Source: a virus. From it: a stretch of 39,541 nt of DNA. The notes beneath the pieces were generated by a model. That model was not told where the DNA came from. It did no database searches and saw nothing but the letters and a program-made list of their open reading frames with translations. The position numbers and the translations under genes are program-made. The stretch is from positions 1-39,541 of IMG/VR virus record IMGVR_UViG_3300028034_000031; one strand, 5' to 3'. This document shows positions 7,630-16,230 of this stretch, piece by piece; position 1 is the first letter of the stretch; every line of letters begins with the position of its first letter.

Positions 7630-8272
7630 GAAGTTAGACAATCTTATAAAGGATATTGAACCTAATACTGAAGAAATAGATGTAGATGACAATATAGCAA
7701 TAAAAGAGTTATTTAACAAGGATAAAAGTAGAGCAATTGAACTTATTCTTAAAACCCACAAAAACTACTATTATGAAATAATATCTAGCTTCCATAACCT
7801 AACACACTCCTTTCTTGTAGGAGCTGTCTTAGACAGCATTTATGAAGCTCTGAGAGGGTATGAGCTTGATGAAAGGCAGGATACTTACACAACTATGTCA
7901 GGAACTATACTTAAGAATAAGTTATTGGATAAAATTAAGGCTGATAAAACAGATAAGAGGGTTCTTAATTCTGACAGCTTGAGTCTAGATGACTTAGAAG
8001 AAAAAGGGTATAGTTCTAGTACACATATGAAGTTTGTGAATGAAGCTAGACAGAAGAATTTAAATACTGTAGAGCTAGTAGATTACATAGAAACCTGTGA
8101 AGATTTAACTGATATACAAAAAGAAATTGTGAAGGTTATTATAAAACATAATGGTAACTTATACCAACTGGATATAGCTGATAAATTAGATGTATCTAGA
8201 CAGGTAGTTGCATACCATTTAAAACAGTTAAAGGAAAAGAATATTTTAAAGGAGATGAGAGAGGGTTTTTAA
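7619..8272 (+). CDS. sigma-70-like / HTH transcription regulator
   Basis: This encodes 217 residues. Around residues 83-115 it has the pattern of sigma region 2: an aromatic/Thr-rich segment D-T-Y-T-T, then L-K-N-K-L-L-D-K-I, a basic stretch and an S-L-S-L-D-D linker. This resembles the F-x-T-(Y/F) ... I-R-N-x-L-x-D ... S-L-D-D layout of sigma-70 proteins. The C-terminal 50 residues form a helix-turn-helix (L-D-I-A-D-K-L-D-V-S-R-Q-V-V-A-Y-H-L) resembling winged-helix repressors more than region 4. It is the last gene before a strong terminator and sits directly upstream of the control region for the structural genes. A role as late-gene activator or alternative sigma factor is inferred. Confidence 0.55.
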   Translation: MINKKLDNLIKDIEPNTEEIDVDDNIAIKELFNKDKSRAIELILKTHKNYYYEIISSFHNLTHSFLVGAVLDSIYEALRGYELDERQDTYTTMSGTILKNKLLDKIKADKTDKRVLNSDSLSLDDLEEKGYSSSTHMKFVNEARQKNLNTVELVDYIETCEDLTDIQKEIVKVIIKHNGNLYQLDIADKLDVSRQVVAYHLKQLKEKNILKEMREGF

Positions 8273-8297
8273 CCCTTTCTCTTTTTTTTTTATTTTT
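8257..8297 (+). terminator. rho-independent terminator of the early block
   Basis: An 11-bp stem, 8257-8267 against 8271-8281 (one G-T pair), with a TTT loop is followed by a run of ten Ts and a further T-rich tract. The stem overlaps the regulator stop codon. It should separate early from structural transcription. Confidence 0.9.
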
Positions 8298-8531
8298 TTT
8301 TGTAAATATTTTGCATAAAGTCCATTTTTTATCGTTGTAATTAATAGAGAGGTTAATAAATATTATATATATATATTAATAATAGTATTATATAAGTATT
8401 ATATAAGTAATAATATAAAGAACTATATTTGCGATTTTGTTCAGAAATTAGAGACCTGGTTTTCTCATTTGAAAATCAGCGTCAACCGAATTTAATTTAT
8501 GGAATAGGAAACTAAAAAGGAGAGGGTGAAT
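8298..8531 (+). promoter_or_regulatory. AT-rich intergenic control region
   Basis: No gene is visible here. The stretch contains an alternating TA tract (around 8360-8378), three tandem copies of an 11-12 bp unit (8384-8417), and a hairpin GGTTTTC/GAAAATC at 8458-8477. The ribosome site AGGAGAGGG of the next gene follows at the end. It lies between a terminator and the structural operon, so it probably holds the late promoter. I cannot choose a convincing -35/-10 pair, which would fit a phage-specific promoter. Confidence 0.5.
8384..8417 (+). repeat. tandem AGTATTATATA repeats
   Basis: Two exact contiguous copies of AGTATTATATA (8384-8394, 8395-8405) are followed by a near copy AGTAATAATATA (8406-8417). 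The spacing of one helical turn suggests repeated protein binding sites; low complexity could also produce it. Confidence 0.7.
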
Positions 8532-8690
8532 ATGGAATTATTCTGTGGCAGTTGCCAATACCCTATTAGTGGTGAAGAAGCACAAATGGGTTTATTGGAA
8601 GTCAAGGACAAGGAAGATGGTAAAAGAGAGATTCTAATAGAATGTCCTGAATGTGGGCATGTAAATTATATTTATACAAAGCACGATTAA
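8532..8690 (+). CDS. small zinc ribbon protein
   Basis: This encodes 52 residues from ATG 8532, with AGGAGAGGG just upstream. The protein starts M-E-L-F-C-G-S-C and later has C-P-E-C-G-H-V, so two CxxC pairs about 30 residues apart form one zinc ribbon. It is the first gene of the structural operon and sits 22 nt before the metallophosphoesterase. I do not recognise the family; binding nucleic acid or a packaging or transcription protein is possible. Confidence 0.65.
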   Translation: MELFCGSCQYPISGEEAQMGLLEVKDKEDGKREILIECPECGHVNYIYTKHD

Positions 8691-8712
8691 AATACAAGGG
8701 AGGAATTAAGGA

Positions 8713-9489
8713 ATGGATTATATTCAGGAAAGGTTTGGAAGAGGTATTGAAGAGGTTAATGTTTTATACTTAGGAGATACTCATACAGGTCATCCTAATT
8801 ACAGGGAAGATGTTGTGGATAATGCTTTAGAAGAGATTTCAAGTAGACCTAATGGAAGAATAGTTATTATGGGGGATCTTACAGAAATGGCTCTTACAAG
8901 CAGTGTTGGAAACACTTATGAGCAGGTTTTAACACCAGAACAGCAAATGGATTATTGGGTTGAAAAATTAGAACCTTACAAAGAAATTATTGTTGCTGGA
9001 GTAGGGAGTAATCATAATGAGAGAGCTGTAAGAGAAGTAGGTATGAACCCTAGTAGACTCATTTTTAAAATGTTAGGTATACCTGAAAAGTTTTTTAGAT
9101 ATTCGGTATTAATTAAGTGGTCTTTTAATAAAGGCTGTTTAAATAATTACATACATCATGGAGCCACTGGAGCTAGGACAGATGGTGGTATTTTAAATAA
9201 AATGAAAAAGATGAATAAAACAGTTGAAGCTGATATTTATTGTATGGGACATACACATAGATTAATATCTAGTGATGACTCAGTTAAAAGATTTCCAGAT
9301 GCTAGAAATATGAAGGTTAGTACTAAAAGATATTACTTTATAAATACTGGTAGTGCACTCGGTTGGGATGATAACTACTCAGAAATGAAAGGTTACCCTC
9401 CTGTATTATTAGGTTTTCCAATTGCTAAGTTAACAGGCGATAGGAGTAACCAGAAAGTTAAGATAGATAAAATAACACTAGGTAATTAA
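8713..9489 (+). CDS. calcineurin-like metallophosphoesterase
   Basis: ATG 8713 follows GGGAGGAATTAAG. The 258-residue product shows the five metallophosphoesterase motifs in order: G-D-T-H (D22, H24), M-G-D-L-T-E, S-N-H-N-E-R, an isolated H-H-G, and G-H-T-H. These residues bind the two metal ions. The enzyme should hydrolyse phosphoester bonds; the N-H-N-E-R block resembles phage and Mre11/SbcD-like nucleases and phosphodiesterases, but the substrate is not evident. It lies upstream of the terminase genes, so a DNA-end processing role is possible, which is inference. Confidence 0.85.
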   Translation: MDYIQERFGRGIEEVNVLYLGDTHTGHPNYREDVVDNALEEISSRPNGRIVIMGDLTEMALTSSVGNTYEQVLTPEQQMDYWVEKLEPYKEIIVAGVGSNHNERAVREVGMNPSRLIFKMLGIPEKFFRYSVLIKWSFNKGCLNNYIHHGATGARTDGGILNKMKKMNKTVEADIYCMGHTHRLISSDDSVKRFPDARNMKVSTKRYYFINTGSALGWDDNYSEMKGYPPVLLGFPIAKLTGDRSNQKVKIDKITLGN

Positions 9490-9503
9490 AGAAGGTGTAG
9501 GAA

Positions 9504-10355
9504 ATGGCATTAAGTTATTTTAAATATAAACAATATGAACATTTATTTGATGACGAACTAGTTGAAGAATCTCTTGATGCTATCTCTGATGTAAAAGAGA
9601 AAATGTCTGACTATATGGCAGAGAACCATGAGAGGAAAGTTTGTCCAGTCTGTAAAGGTAGAAATATCAGATACAGCTGGAACCAGGTTATCTGCAATGA
9701 TTGTGGTTGGGGAGAAGATATTGATATTCCCTATAAGGCTGTTGGTTTACCCCAGAAGCTTACATCAACTATTAAACAGAGATTTGGGTTGAGGATAGCT
9801 AAAGAGAAGAATGCTGAGGATATATCAGAGAAGGATACTAATAAACTCCCTATAGACTTAATGGCATTTGATACTGGTGAGTATAGTGATCAAGAACAGA
9901 AGTATCTAGAGAAGAGATTAGATGAGATTTTAAATACAGATGATGTTCATTTTACAGAAAAAGATATGGCTATTGTACACTTCTTAGTCTTGCAGGAATT
10001 AAAGATAAAAGACTTATATAGAAAAGAGGCTGTGAGCAAGTCTAGAGCATTAGATAAAGATTTTACAAGCATAAAGAAAAGTGAGTTATCAGTTTATGGT
10101 GACTTAAAAGATGATCTTGAAGAGATTATTGAGAGACAGAGAACAGATGAGAAAGAGTTATCTGTTTACAGTAAGGTTAATGAAGATTTTGATAAGAAAT
10201 CAATTAAAGACATGATAGAAGATATTGAGCAATCTCGTGCTAAAGAAAGAGAAGCTATTGAAGAGTCAGAGGAGAGAAGAAAGAAACTTAAATCTGGTGA
10301 CTTAGATATAGAAAAAGAGATTGAAGAAGTTATGGGTGATGATGATGGAGAATAA
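9504..10355 (+). CDS. zinc-ribbon, coiled-coil protein; possible small terminase
   Basis: This encodes 283 residues from ATG 9504 (GAAGGTGTAGG upstream). Residues about 47-72 form a zinc ribbon, C-P-V-C ... C-N-D-C-G-W. The rest is highly charged and helical with D/E/K-rich segments, especially the last 120 residues. It is immediately upstream of the large terminase and overlaps it, which is where the small terminase (DNA-recognition) subunit is normally encoded. A small-terminase role is inferred from position only; no HTH was recognised. Confidence 0.5.
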   Translation: MALSYFKYKQYEHLFDDELVEESLDAISDVKEKMSDYMAENHERKVCPVCKGRNIRYSWNQVICNDCGWGEDIDIPYKAVGLPQKLTSTIKQRFGLRIAKEKNAEDISEKDTNKLPIDLMAFDTGEYSDQEQKYLEKRLDEILNTDDVHFTEKDMAIVHFLVLQELKIKDLYRKEAVSKSRALDKDFTSIKKSELSVYGDLKDDLEEIIERQRTDEKELSVYSKVNEDFDKKSIKDMIEDIEQSRAKEREAIEESEERRKKLKSGDLDIEKEIEEVMGDDDGE

Positions 10356-11985
10356 AAGAAAAGAAACTCTTAAGAACCTGTCAATGCTTTATTATACAGC
10401 TAAGAGATACCCTGTATTAGGGGCAGAGATGCTATTAGGTATAGACCTTACCTTCTACCAGAAAGACATATTAGAGCGACTGTGGCGTAATAAGAGACCA
10501 ATGTTGCTGTGTAGTAGACGTACTGGTAAAACATTTACTTCTGCTGTTTATTTTGCTTTAAAAGCTCTCTTATACGAAGATATTAAAATTGGAATTACTG
10601 CCCCTGTGTTTAGACAGGCACAGACAGTATTCAATGAGGTTGAAAAGATTTATAAGAAAAGTCCATTATTTATGGCAGAGGTAATTGATAGACCTAAACA
10701 TGGAAGTACAAGTTGGTTAATTAACTTAAAAAATGGTTCTAAGATAGAGGCATTACCTTTAAACCCTAATATTCGTTCTAAAGGATATAACATAGTTATG
10801 GTCGATGAGTACGGATTCCCTCATAATGGGAGCATGAATGAAATGGTTGACCAAATTCTTAAGCCTATGCTTTTTACTAAGAGAGATGGTGTAGAGGAAG
10901 ATGAAACTGATATTGGTAACCAGCTTATAATTGCTTCAACCGCTTCATTTACTTGGAATGATTATTATAAGCAATATCAAATGTATCAGGATAAAATTGC
11001 TGAAGGTAATGAAGATTATGATATTATCACTTATGATTTTATAGATGGACTCAAGGGTGGAAAATTTGAGAATGACATGGTATTAGAAGAATACTATAAT
11101 GCAGATCCTATTACAAGAAAAATGGAGTACCTAAATATCTTTCCAGATGATACAGGTGGTTTTATCTCTTATAAACTATTAGATGAAAGAGCGATAGACC
11201 ATCCTAAATTAATTGATGAGGAGAAAGGTAAGTATTCAGTTCCTAAGACTCAGATAGAATTCGAACAGGAATATGATGAAGATGGTATTCCTAATCATAA
11301 ATACATATTAGCTTTTGATGATGCAGATCAAGGACAGGATAATTTTGCTGCTGCTGTAATCAAGTTAGATGGAAATAAGAAAAGGCTTGTAAGAATGGTT
11401 ACAATGAATCAAGCTTTTATAAAAGAGAAGATTAAAGTTGTAAGAGATATTATGAGAAAGTTTAATATAGTTCTTATAGTTGCTGACCAAAGAAACAAAA
11501 ATATTAAAGATGGTTTAGCAGAACCTTATGAGTATGATGATGGTTATGTAGGAGACATTATTATTGATAAAGATGATAAAGAGCAGCTGAAGTATGTTCA
11601 AAAGAAATATGGTGATGAACATCAAATAAGAAAGCTCTTACAAATTCACAACTTTACAAACAGCACTAACGAGGAAAGGGCTAGACACTTCTTATCTGAG
11701 ATTGAGAAAGGTAGGTTTAAAATTCCTGCTGACCCAGTAACAGGATATAAATCTAAGAAGGAAGAAAAAGCTTATCAAGAAATTAAGAATACTATTTATG
11801 AGATTACTGCTATTAAAATAAAAGCTTATAACAATGTTGTAAAGTATGTTCCTGAAGATTCTAGACAGACTAAAGATAGATGGACAGTTTGTGAATTAGG
11901 TTGCTATATGGCAGATGAAATGATTAAAGACACTTATAAGAGAACTCCTTCAGACGGATTTACTCTTGGAAAATGGTCTAATTAG
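10339..11985 (+). CDS. terL: terminase large subunit
   Basis: In-frame ATGs occur at 10339, 10342 and 10345, and no ribosome site clearly picks one. All lie inside the previous gene, so coupled translation is likely. Counting from 10339, the Walker A motif C-S-R-R-T-G-K-T is near residue 58 and Walker B V-M-V-D-E-Y near residue 152. The C-terminal nuclease domain has acidic residues at A-F-D-D-A-D (about 325) and V-A-D-Q-R (about 381). The protein is the packaging motor ATPase and headful or cos nuclease that moves DNA through the portal. Length (about 549 residues) fits the family. Confidence 0.92.
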   Translation: MMMENKRKETLKNLSMLYYTAKRYPVLGAEMLLGIDLTFYQKDILERLWRNKRPMLLCSRRTGKTFTSAVYFALKALLYEDIKIGITAPVFRQAQTVFNEVEKIYKKSPLFMAEVIDRPKHGSTSWLINLKNGSKIEALPLNPNIRSKGYNIVMVDEYGFPHNGSMNEMVDQILKPMLFTKRDGVEEDETDIGNQLIIASTASFTWNDYYKQYQMYQDKIAEGNEDYDIITYDFIDGLKGGKFENDMVLEEYYNADPITRKMEYLNIFPDDTGGFISYKLLDERAIDHPKLIDEEKGKYSVPKTQIEFEQEYDEDGIPNHKYILAFDDADQGQDNFAAAVIKLDGNKKRLVRMVTMNQAFIKEKIKVVRDIMRKFNIVLIVADQRNKNIKDGLAEPYEYDDGYVGDIIIDKDDKEQLKYVQKKYGDEHQIRKLLQIHNFTNSTNEERARHFLSEIEKGRFKIPADPVTGYKSKKEEKAYQEIKNTIYEITAIKIKAYNNVVKYVPEDSRQTKDRWTVCELGCYMADEMIKDTYKRTPSDGFTLGKWSN

Positions 11986-11990
11986 GGGAG

Positions 11991-13478
11991 GTGGAAATTA
12001 TTGCTGAAGAAGATGTAAAACAAGAAGAAGAGAAATTTGAACTAGGTAAAGCTTCGAGAACTCTTAGTCGATATTTTAATTATACATCAGATGATTTATA
12101 TAATCAGTTTGTTTCAGGTAATAAAGCCTCACTTAGAAACCTCTTTAAGAGTAGATTAAGTAGAGAGCAAAAGATAAAGTTATCTAGAGACTTTGTCTGG
12201 GGTGTGGGGCTTTTATATAGAATTATAATGCTTAAAGTAGCTTATATAGTAGATGGTTTGAGAGTTTATCATGAGGATCCTGACATAGAAAAACAGTACA
12301 AGGAAATTAATGAAAGACTTGACATTAAACAGTATGCAGAGAATGCTGCTTTTGAGCACGAGGTTGTAGGTGAATGGTATCCTTACTTAAGTTGGAGGGG
12401 AGATGAGTTAGCAAAATTAACTATTCTGAATCCAACTGAGGTAAAAGTTAAAAGTGTTTTTGGTAAGGATTTAATCTACTTAAAGCCTAATCCTGAAATA
12501 GTGAATTTAATTAATGACCCAGACGAGGAAGTTAGAAAAAGAGTTAGGGAAGTTATTCCAACTAAGTATTATCAGAAATGGTCAAAAGGTAAAGAAGTAT
12601 TATTTGATGAAGATGAGATTTTTAGATGTACTAATCAAAAAGCTTATCATGAGAATTATGCTAGAACACCTATTGAACCTGTATTTGATGATTTAGCTTT
12701 ACTATCTATGTATAAAGAAAGTGATTATAGCGTAGCTTATAAGATAAAAAAAGCTATTTTACAAGTTAAAGTTGGAGATAAGGATTTATTTGAAGGTGAA
12801 CCTGTAGATGATGATATTCTAGAACAAGCTGAGAAGTTATTCCAAAATCCTTCAGAGTCAGCTGAAATATTTACTCAGTGGTTTATGGATGCTAAGTGGA
12901 TTATACCAGACGGGGATGTTTATTCTCCTGAAAAGTATAAACCTGTGATTGATAGAATTATTGCTTGGTCTGGTTTAGATGCTTTTCTTGGTGAAGACAA
13001 TAATCAAGGAAGTGCTGAAATTAAATCTAATATGCTTTATGAAGATATTAAGAAAGCTAGACAAGAAATTAGAGATTCTATTCATAAAATTTATAAAAAG
13101 ATTGCAGAAAAGAAAGGTATTAAAACTTATGGTGACAACTTAAAATTGCCTAAAGTTAAATTCTCTAACCTTAACTTAATGAGTAATGCTGATACACTAG
13201 AAACTATTACATTCCTCTATAAGCATGGTTTATTATCTCCTGAGACTGCATTAGATACATATGACTTTGATTTTGATGAAGAGGTTAATATTAAGTCTGA
13301 GGAAGGTAAGAAAGAAAAATACTTAGAGTATGTGACAGTTCCATTTGAACCCTCACAGGATGTAAACATGAAATCTTTCTTGAGAAAAGAAATGGAAATG
13401 GAAGAGGATCAACAAACAGAGGATACTGAGGAAATAGATGAAGAAATCCCAGAAGAAGGGGGTGAGAATGATGGATAA
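11991..13478 (+). CDS. portal protein
   Basis: This encodes up to 495 residues. It is acidic, with a helical central region and a strongly acidic C-terminal tail (E/D-rich, ending E-G-G-E-N-D-G), and its position directly after the large terminase matches phage portal proteins, which form the dodecameric DNA channel at the head vertex. GTG 11991 is the only standard start near the beginning, but GGGGAG abuts it with no spacing. ATT at 11997 or 12000 has proper SD spacing and may be the real start (see findings). The next gene overlaps its 3' end by 11 nt. Confidence 0.85.
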   Translation: MEIIAEEDVKQEEEKFELGKASRTLSRYFNYTSDDLYNQFVSGNKASLRNLFKSRLSREQKIKLSRDFVWGVGLLYRIIMLKVAYIVDGLRVYHEDPDIEKQYKEINERLDIKQYAENAAFEHEVVGEWYPYLSWRGDELAKLTILNPTEVKVKSVFGKDLIYLKPNPEIVNLINDPDEEVRKRVREVIPTKYYQKWSKGKEVLFDEDEIFRCTNQKAYHENYARTPIEPVFDDLALLSMYKESDYSVAYKIKKAILQVKVGDKDLFEGEPVDDDILEQAEKLFQNPSESAEIFTQWFMDAKWIIPDGDVYSPEKYKPVIDRIIAWSGLDAFLGEDNNQGSAEIKSNMLYEDIKKARQEIRDSIHKIYKKIAEKKGIKTYGDNLKLPKVKFSNLNLMSNADTLETITFLYKHGLLSPETALDTYDFDFDEEVNIKSEEGKKEKYLEYVTVPFEPSQDVNMKSFLRKEMEMEEDQQTEDTEEIDEEIPEEGGENDG

Positions 13479-14556
13479 AGTAAAGATTCAGATTAAACCT
13501 AGTTTTATAGAAAAATCTGAAGCTGCTATAGATTCTCATTCCAATAAAGTTCGGATAGAGTTCCCACTCTTAAGGACTGCACCTACAATTAATGCCAACG
13601 GAGATACATATGATTATGATGCTACTAAAGAGAAGTTTGATACAGTAAACTTTGGTTATATTAATTTAGAGCATAGAGGTTGGATTAATGTTGGGGCTAT
13701 TACTTCTTCTGAATTTGAGGAAGGGAATATTGGAAGAATTAAGTGTGAAGCTGTTCTTTGGAAATCTGTTCTTGATGAGTTTGATATTTCTGTAGATGCT
13801 ATTAAGAACGGTGACTATCAGATTAGTATGGAAGTCTATTTCAATGATTACTATATATTACATGGTGATGAGAGAATAGACAAGCCAGAAGCTGAGGAGT
13901 ATGTGGATAGAAGAGGTAGTATTGTTGATGGTAAGAAAGTAGCAAGGGTGATTATCCCTTCTGAGTATTCAGGTGCTGCACTTACTGAAAATGCTGCTGA
14001 TAAAACTCTTGACATTGAGAAGGTTATAGCAAGTAAATTTGAAAAAGATGAAAATGTAGAAATTATTGAGGAAAATGAGGAGGAAAATAATACTATGTAT
14101 AAAGAATTTGAAACAGAAGAAGAGTTTAATGAGTTTTTAGAAGCTCAGAAAAAAGAATTTGAAGCAGATTATGTAGAGAAAGTTATTGCTAATCTGGAAG
14201 ATGAAGATGTTGAAAAGGTTGAAGATGTAGTTGAAAAGTATAAAGAGGTTCAGAAAGAATATGCTGAGTATAAGCAAGAGGTGGCTAGAGAGAAAAAGTT
14301 AAATGAAAGAAAGTCTGCTTTAGCTGAAAAAGATATTAATTTAGAAAGTCTTGAAGCTAGTGAAGAGGATATTCTTGAAATGACAGATAAATCTTTTGAA
14401 CTTATGCTAAAAGGTTTTGCTCAAGCTGCTGAAAAGAAAGAAAAGGAAGAGACTGAGAAAGAAGAAGCTTCTGAAAAAGAAGAGGGCTTTGATCCAACTG
14501 ATATTGACTTGGATAAAGAAGATTTTAGCGATAAAGACTTAATTGACTTACTTTAA
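13468..14556 (+). CDS. putative capsid maturation protease with C-terminal scaffold
   Basis: ATG 13468 is preceded by GGGGGTGAG; the gene is between portal and major capsid genes. The 362-residue product has an N-terminal beta-rich domain (about residues 1-190) with an L-E-H-R-G-W ... V-G-A-I-T segment, reminiscent of the H ... G-x-I arrangement in XkdF-type and other prohead proteases. The C-terminal half is an E/K-rich coiled coil like scaffolding proteins. A protease-scaffold fusion that guides capsid assembly and then cleaves the scaffold is inferred. Catalytic residues could not be fixed, so it may be a scaffold without protease activity. Confidence 0.6.
   Translation: MMDKVKIQIKPSFIEKSEAAIDSHSNKVRIEFPLLRTAPTINANGDTYDYDATKEKFDTVNFGYINLEHRGWINVGAITSSEFEEGNIGRIKCEAVLWKSVLDEFDISVDAIKNGDYQISMEVYFNDYYILHGDERIDKPEAEEYVDRRGSIVDGKKVARVIIPSEYSGAALTENAADKTLDIEKVIASKFEKDENVEIIEENEEENNTMYKEFETEEEFNEFLEAQKKEFEADYVEKVIANLEDEDVEKVEDVVEKYKEVQKEYAEYKQEVAREKKLNERKSALAEKDINLESLEASEEDILEMTDKSFELMLKGFAQAAEKKEKEETEKEEASEKEEGFDPTDIDLDKEDFSDKDLIDLL
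14095..14556 (+). CDS. nested scaffold protein (internal start, putative)
   Basis: Inside the preceding gene and in the same frame, AGGAGG at 14078-14083 precedes ATG 14095, although at a long spacing of 11 nt. Translation from here would give a 153-residue glutamate/lysine-rich coiled coil with no protease domain. This arrangement is known from lambda C/Nu3 and other phages, where scaffold is made separately by internal initiation. The start coincides with the change from beta-rich to helical sequence. The longer-than-optimal spacing keeps confidence moderate. Confidence 0.45.
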   Translation: MYKEFETEEEFNEFLEAQKKEFEADYVEKVIANLEDEDVEKVEDVVEKYKEVQKEYAEYKQEVAREKKLNERKSALAEKDINLESLEASEEDILEMTDKSFELMLKGFAQAAEKKEKEETEKEEASEKEEGFDPTDIDLDKEDFSDKDLIDLL

Positions 14557-14571
14557 TAAGGAGGATAAATA

Positions 14572-15063
14572 ATGAGCTTAACAAATAATTTTGTGAGAAA
14601 TACTCACTTTGTAGCTGGTTTTAGTTTCAAAGGGAAGAGAACAACTGATGTAGGAGAAGATCTTTTAACTGCTACTGGTATTAATGTAGAGACAATGGAT
14701 GGTACTCCTGTAGTATTTAATGGTGACATGAATACTGTTGCTGTTGCAGGTGATGGGGTAAAGCCTGATGCTTATCTATATTCTAGAATTAGTGAAGAAC
14801 TTACTGATATGGAATGGTTAGTATCAGATATTATGAGAGATGAAGTTAAACCTGGTGATCCCTTCACTATTGTATTAGCTAAACCTTATGGTATTATTGA
14901 GACTAATTTAGTAGATAATGCTTCTACTATTACTGCTGGCGATGACTTATATGTAGCTAGTGGGGTTCTTTCTGCTACAGACCCAACAGCAGGTAGTGGA
15001 GTTGTAGTTGGTACAGCTGTTGAATCTGATGGTGCTGAATTTGTAAAAGTACTTTTAAAATAA
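14572..15063 (+). CDS. head decoration-like protein
   Basis: This encodes 163 residues, with AAGGAGG before ATG 14572. The protein is rich in G, T, V and D with short beta strands and no charged helices. It lies directly between the scaffold/protease and major capsid genes, the usual place for lambda gpD-type or DUF2190-like decoration proteins that stabilise the capsid. The family assignment rests on position and composition rather than on specific motifs. Confidence 0.6.
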   Translation: MSLTNNFVRNTHFVAGFSFKGKRTTDVGEDLLTATGINVETMDGTPVVFNGDMNTVAVAGDGVKPDAYLYSRISEELTDMEWLVSDIMRDEVKPGDPFTIVLAKPYGIIETNLVDNASTITAGDDLYVASGVLSATDPTAGSGVVVGTAVESDGAEFVKVLLK

Positions 15064-15084
15064 ATAATTAAGGAGTGAAAATAA

Positions 15085-16170
15085 ATGAGTAAATTAGATA
15101 CAAAATTAAAGTTTGGTCAACCTTCTAATAGAGATATTTTTGAGAAAGCTAAAGCTAAACAAGAAGAAAGCAAGAAGGTACCAAAAGAGAAGAAACAAGA
15201 GTTTTTGAAAAGAATGGCAAGTGATGAAGGGCTTCAGAAAGAGTATGCTGAGGAGTTAATTCCCAAAGTAGACTTGAATGTATATGCTGAGTCTTTTGTT
15301 TCAGACTTTTTCAATGTAGGCAGTGTAGGGCTTGGAGACCCAATGTGGTATGAATTAGAGTTCGATTCTAAGCCAAAAGCTGAGGTATCCTTCATGTCTC
15401 AACACGGTGGTACTCCTTCTAAGACATACATTTCAGATGGAGGTTTAGTGAGATTGCATCCTTACTTCATTCAAACACCCGAGGTACATATGAATAAGTT
15501 GTCTTTAAAGCAGGGGGATATTTCTAATGAGCAAAAAATGAGAGATAAGCTCACAAGAGGAATGACAAAAAGAATTAATAAAGATATGTGGTCTCTACTT
15601 AGAGATGGTTTAGTAGATAATGCTACTAGTACTCTTGAAGAAGATATGCAAATTTTCTTAGATGAAGACTATAAAAACTTCCCAGAGACAAATAATATTG
15701 ATGCTTCTGCTGAAGGAGGATTGACATTAGATATCTTTAAAACTTTAGCAGACCACTTCAATAGACTGAACCTCAGAATCGGGGCGATTTATGTTCCGGC
15801 GAACAGGATAAAGGACATCTACGATTGGATAACCACTTCTGCTAGCAGCCAATCTACATTACCTGAGAGTATGTATGAAGAGATCGCAAGAAACGGTATG
15901 CTAAGTAACCTATTTGGCTACCCTGTAAATCTCGTACCTGTTCATACACTTGATGGTACAGAAGGTAATGAAAATGGGGAAATTGAAATGTGGGTAAGTA
16001 CCAATGAACCTGCTGGTGAATTTAGAACCGTATCTGAGTTAGATGATGTATATCGTGATGAGGATGCGTCTAGAATTTATTACACAATGACTCGTGGAAT
16101 TGTTCAATTCCAGCCTGGATATCAGAAAAAGAACTTTGCAAGAATTGTGTTTGATGAGTATACAGGTTAG
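15085..16170 (+). CDS. major capsid protein (HK97-like)
   Basis: This encodes 361 residues from ATG 15085 (AAGGAGTG upstream). The first 60 residues are charged and helical (N-arm or delta-like segment). Then mixed alpha/beta sequence follows with a G-A-I-Y-V-P-A-N ... Y-D-W-I segment, G-Y-P-V-N-L-V-P-V and a terminal R-G-I-V-Q-F-Q-P-G-Y. These resemble the P- and A-domain ends of HK97-fold capsid proteins. It is followed by a hairpin. A GC-richer patch with different synonymous codons at about 15766-15836 is odd. Assignment is supported by order (terminase, portal, scaffold, decoration, capsid). Confidence 0.8.
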   Translation: MSKLDTKLKFGQPSNRDIFEKAKAKQEESKKVPKEKKQEFLKRMASDEGLQKEYAEELIPKVDLNVYAESFVSDFFNVGSVGLGDPMWYELEFDSKPKAEVSFMSQHGGTPSKTYISDGGLVRLHPYFIQTPEVHMNKLSLKQGDISNEQKMRDKLTRGMTKRINKDMWSLLRDGLVDNATSTLEEDMQIFLDEDYKNFPETNNIDASAEGGLTLDIFKTLADHFNRLNLRIGAIYVPANRIKDIYDWITTSASSQSTLPESMYEEIARNGMLSNLFGYPVNLVPVHTLDGTEGNENGEIEMWVSTNEPAGEFRTVSELDDVYRDEDASRIYYTMTRGIVQFQPGYQKKNFARIVFDEYTG

Positions 16171-16184
16171 TTAGCAGAGTATAT

Positions 16185-16210
16185 AGGGGGATAGGAAAAG
16201 TCCCCCTTTA
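16185..16210 (+). terminator. hairpin after the capsid gene, weak terminator
   Basis: GGGGGA (16186-16191) pairs with TCCCCC (16201-16206) around a 9-nt loop, followed by only TTTA. It may attenuate or process the transcript after the abundant capsid message. Confidence 0.6.
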
Positions 16211-16230
16211 AATAATAAGGAGATGAGGGA

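Noticed and set aside
8312-8340. Sigma-70 promoter TTGCAT ... TGTAAT
   Set aside because: Spacing is 19 bp and the -10 is poor; the region is so AT-rich that such matches are expected by chance.
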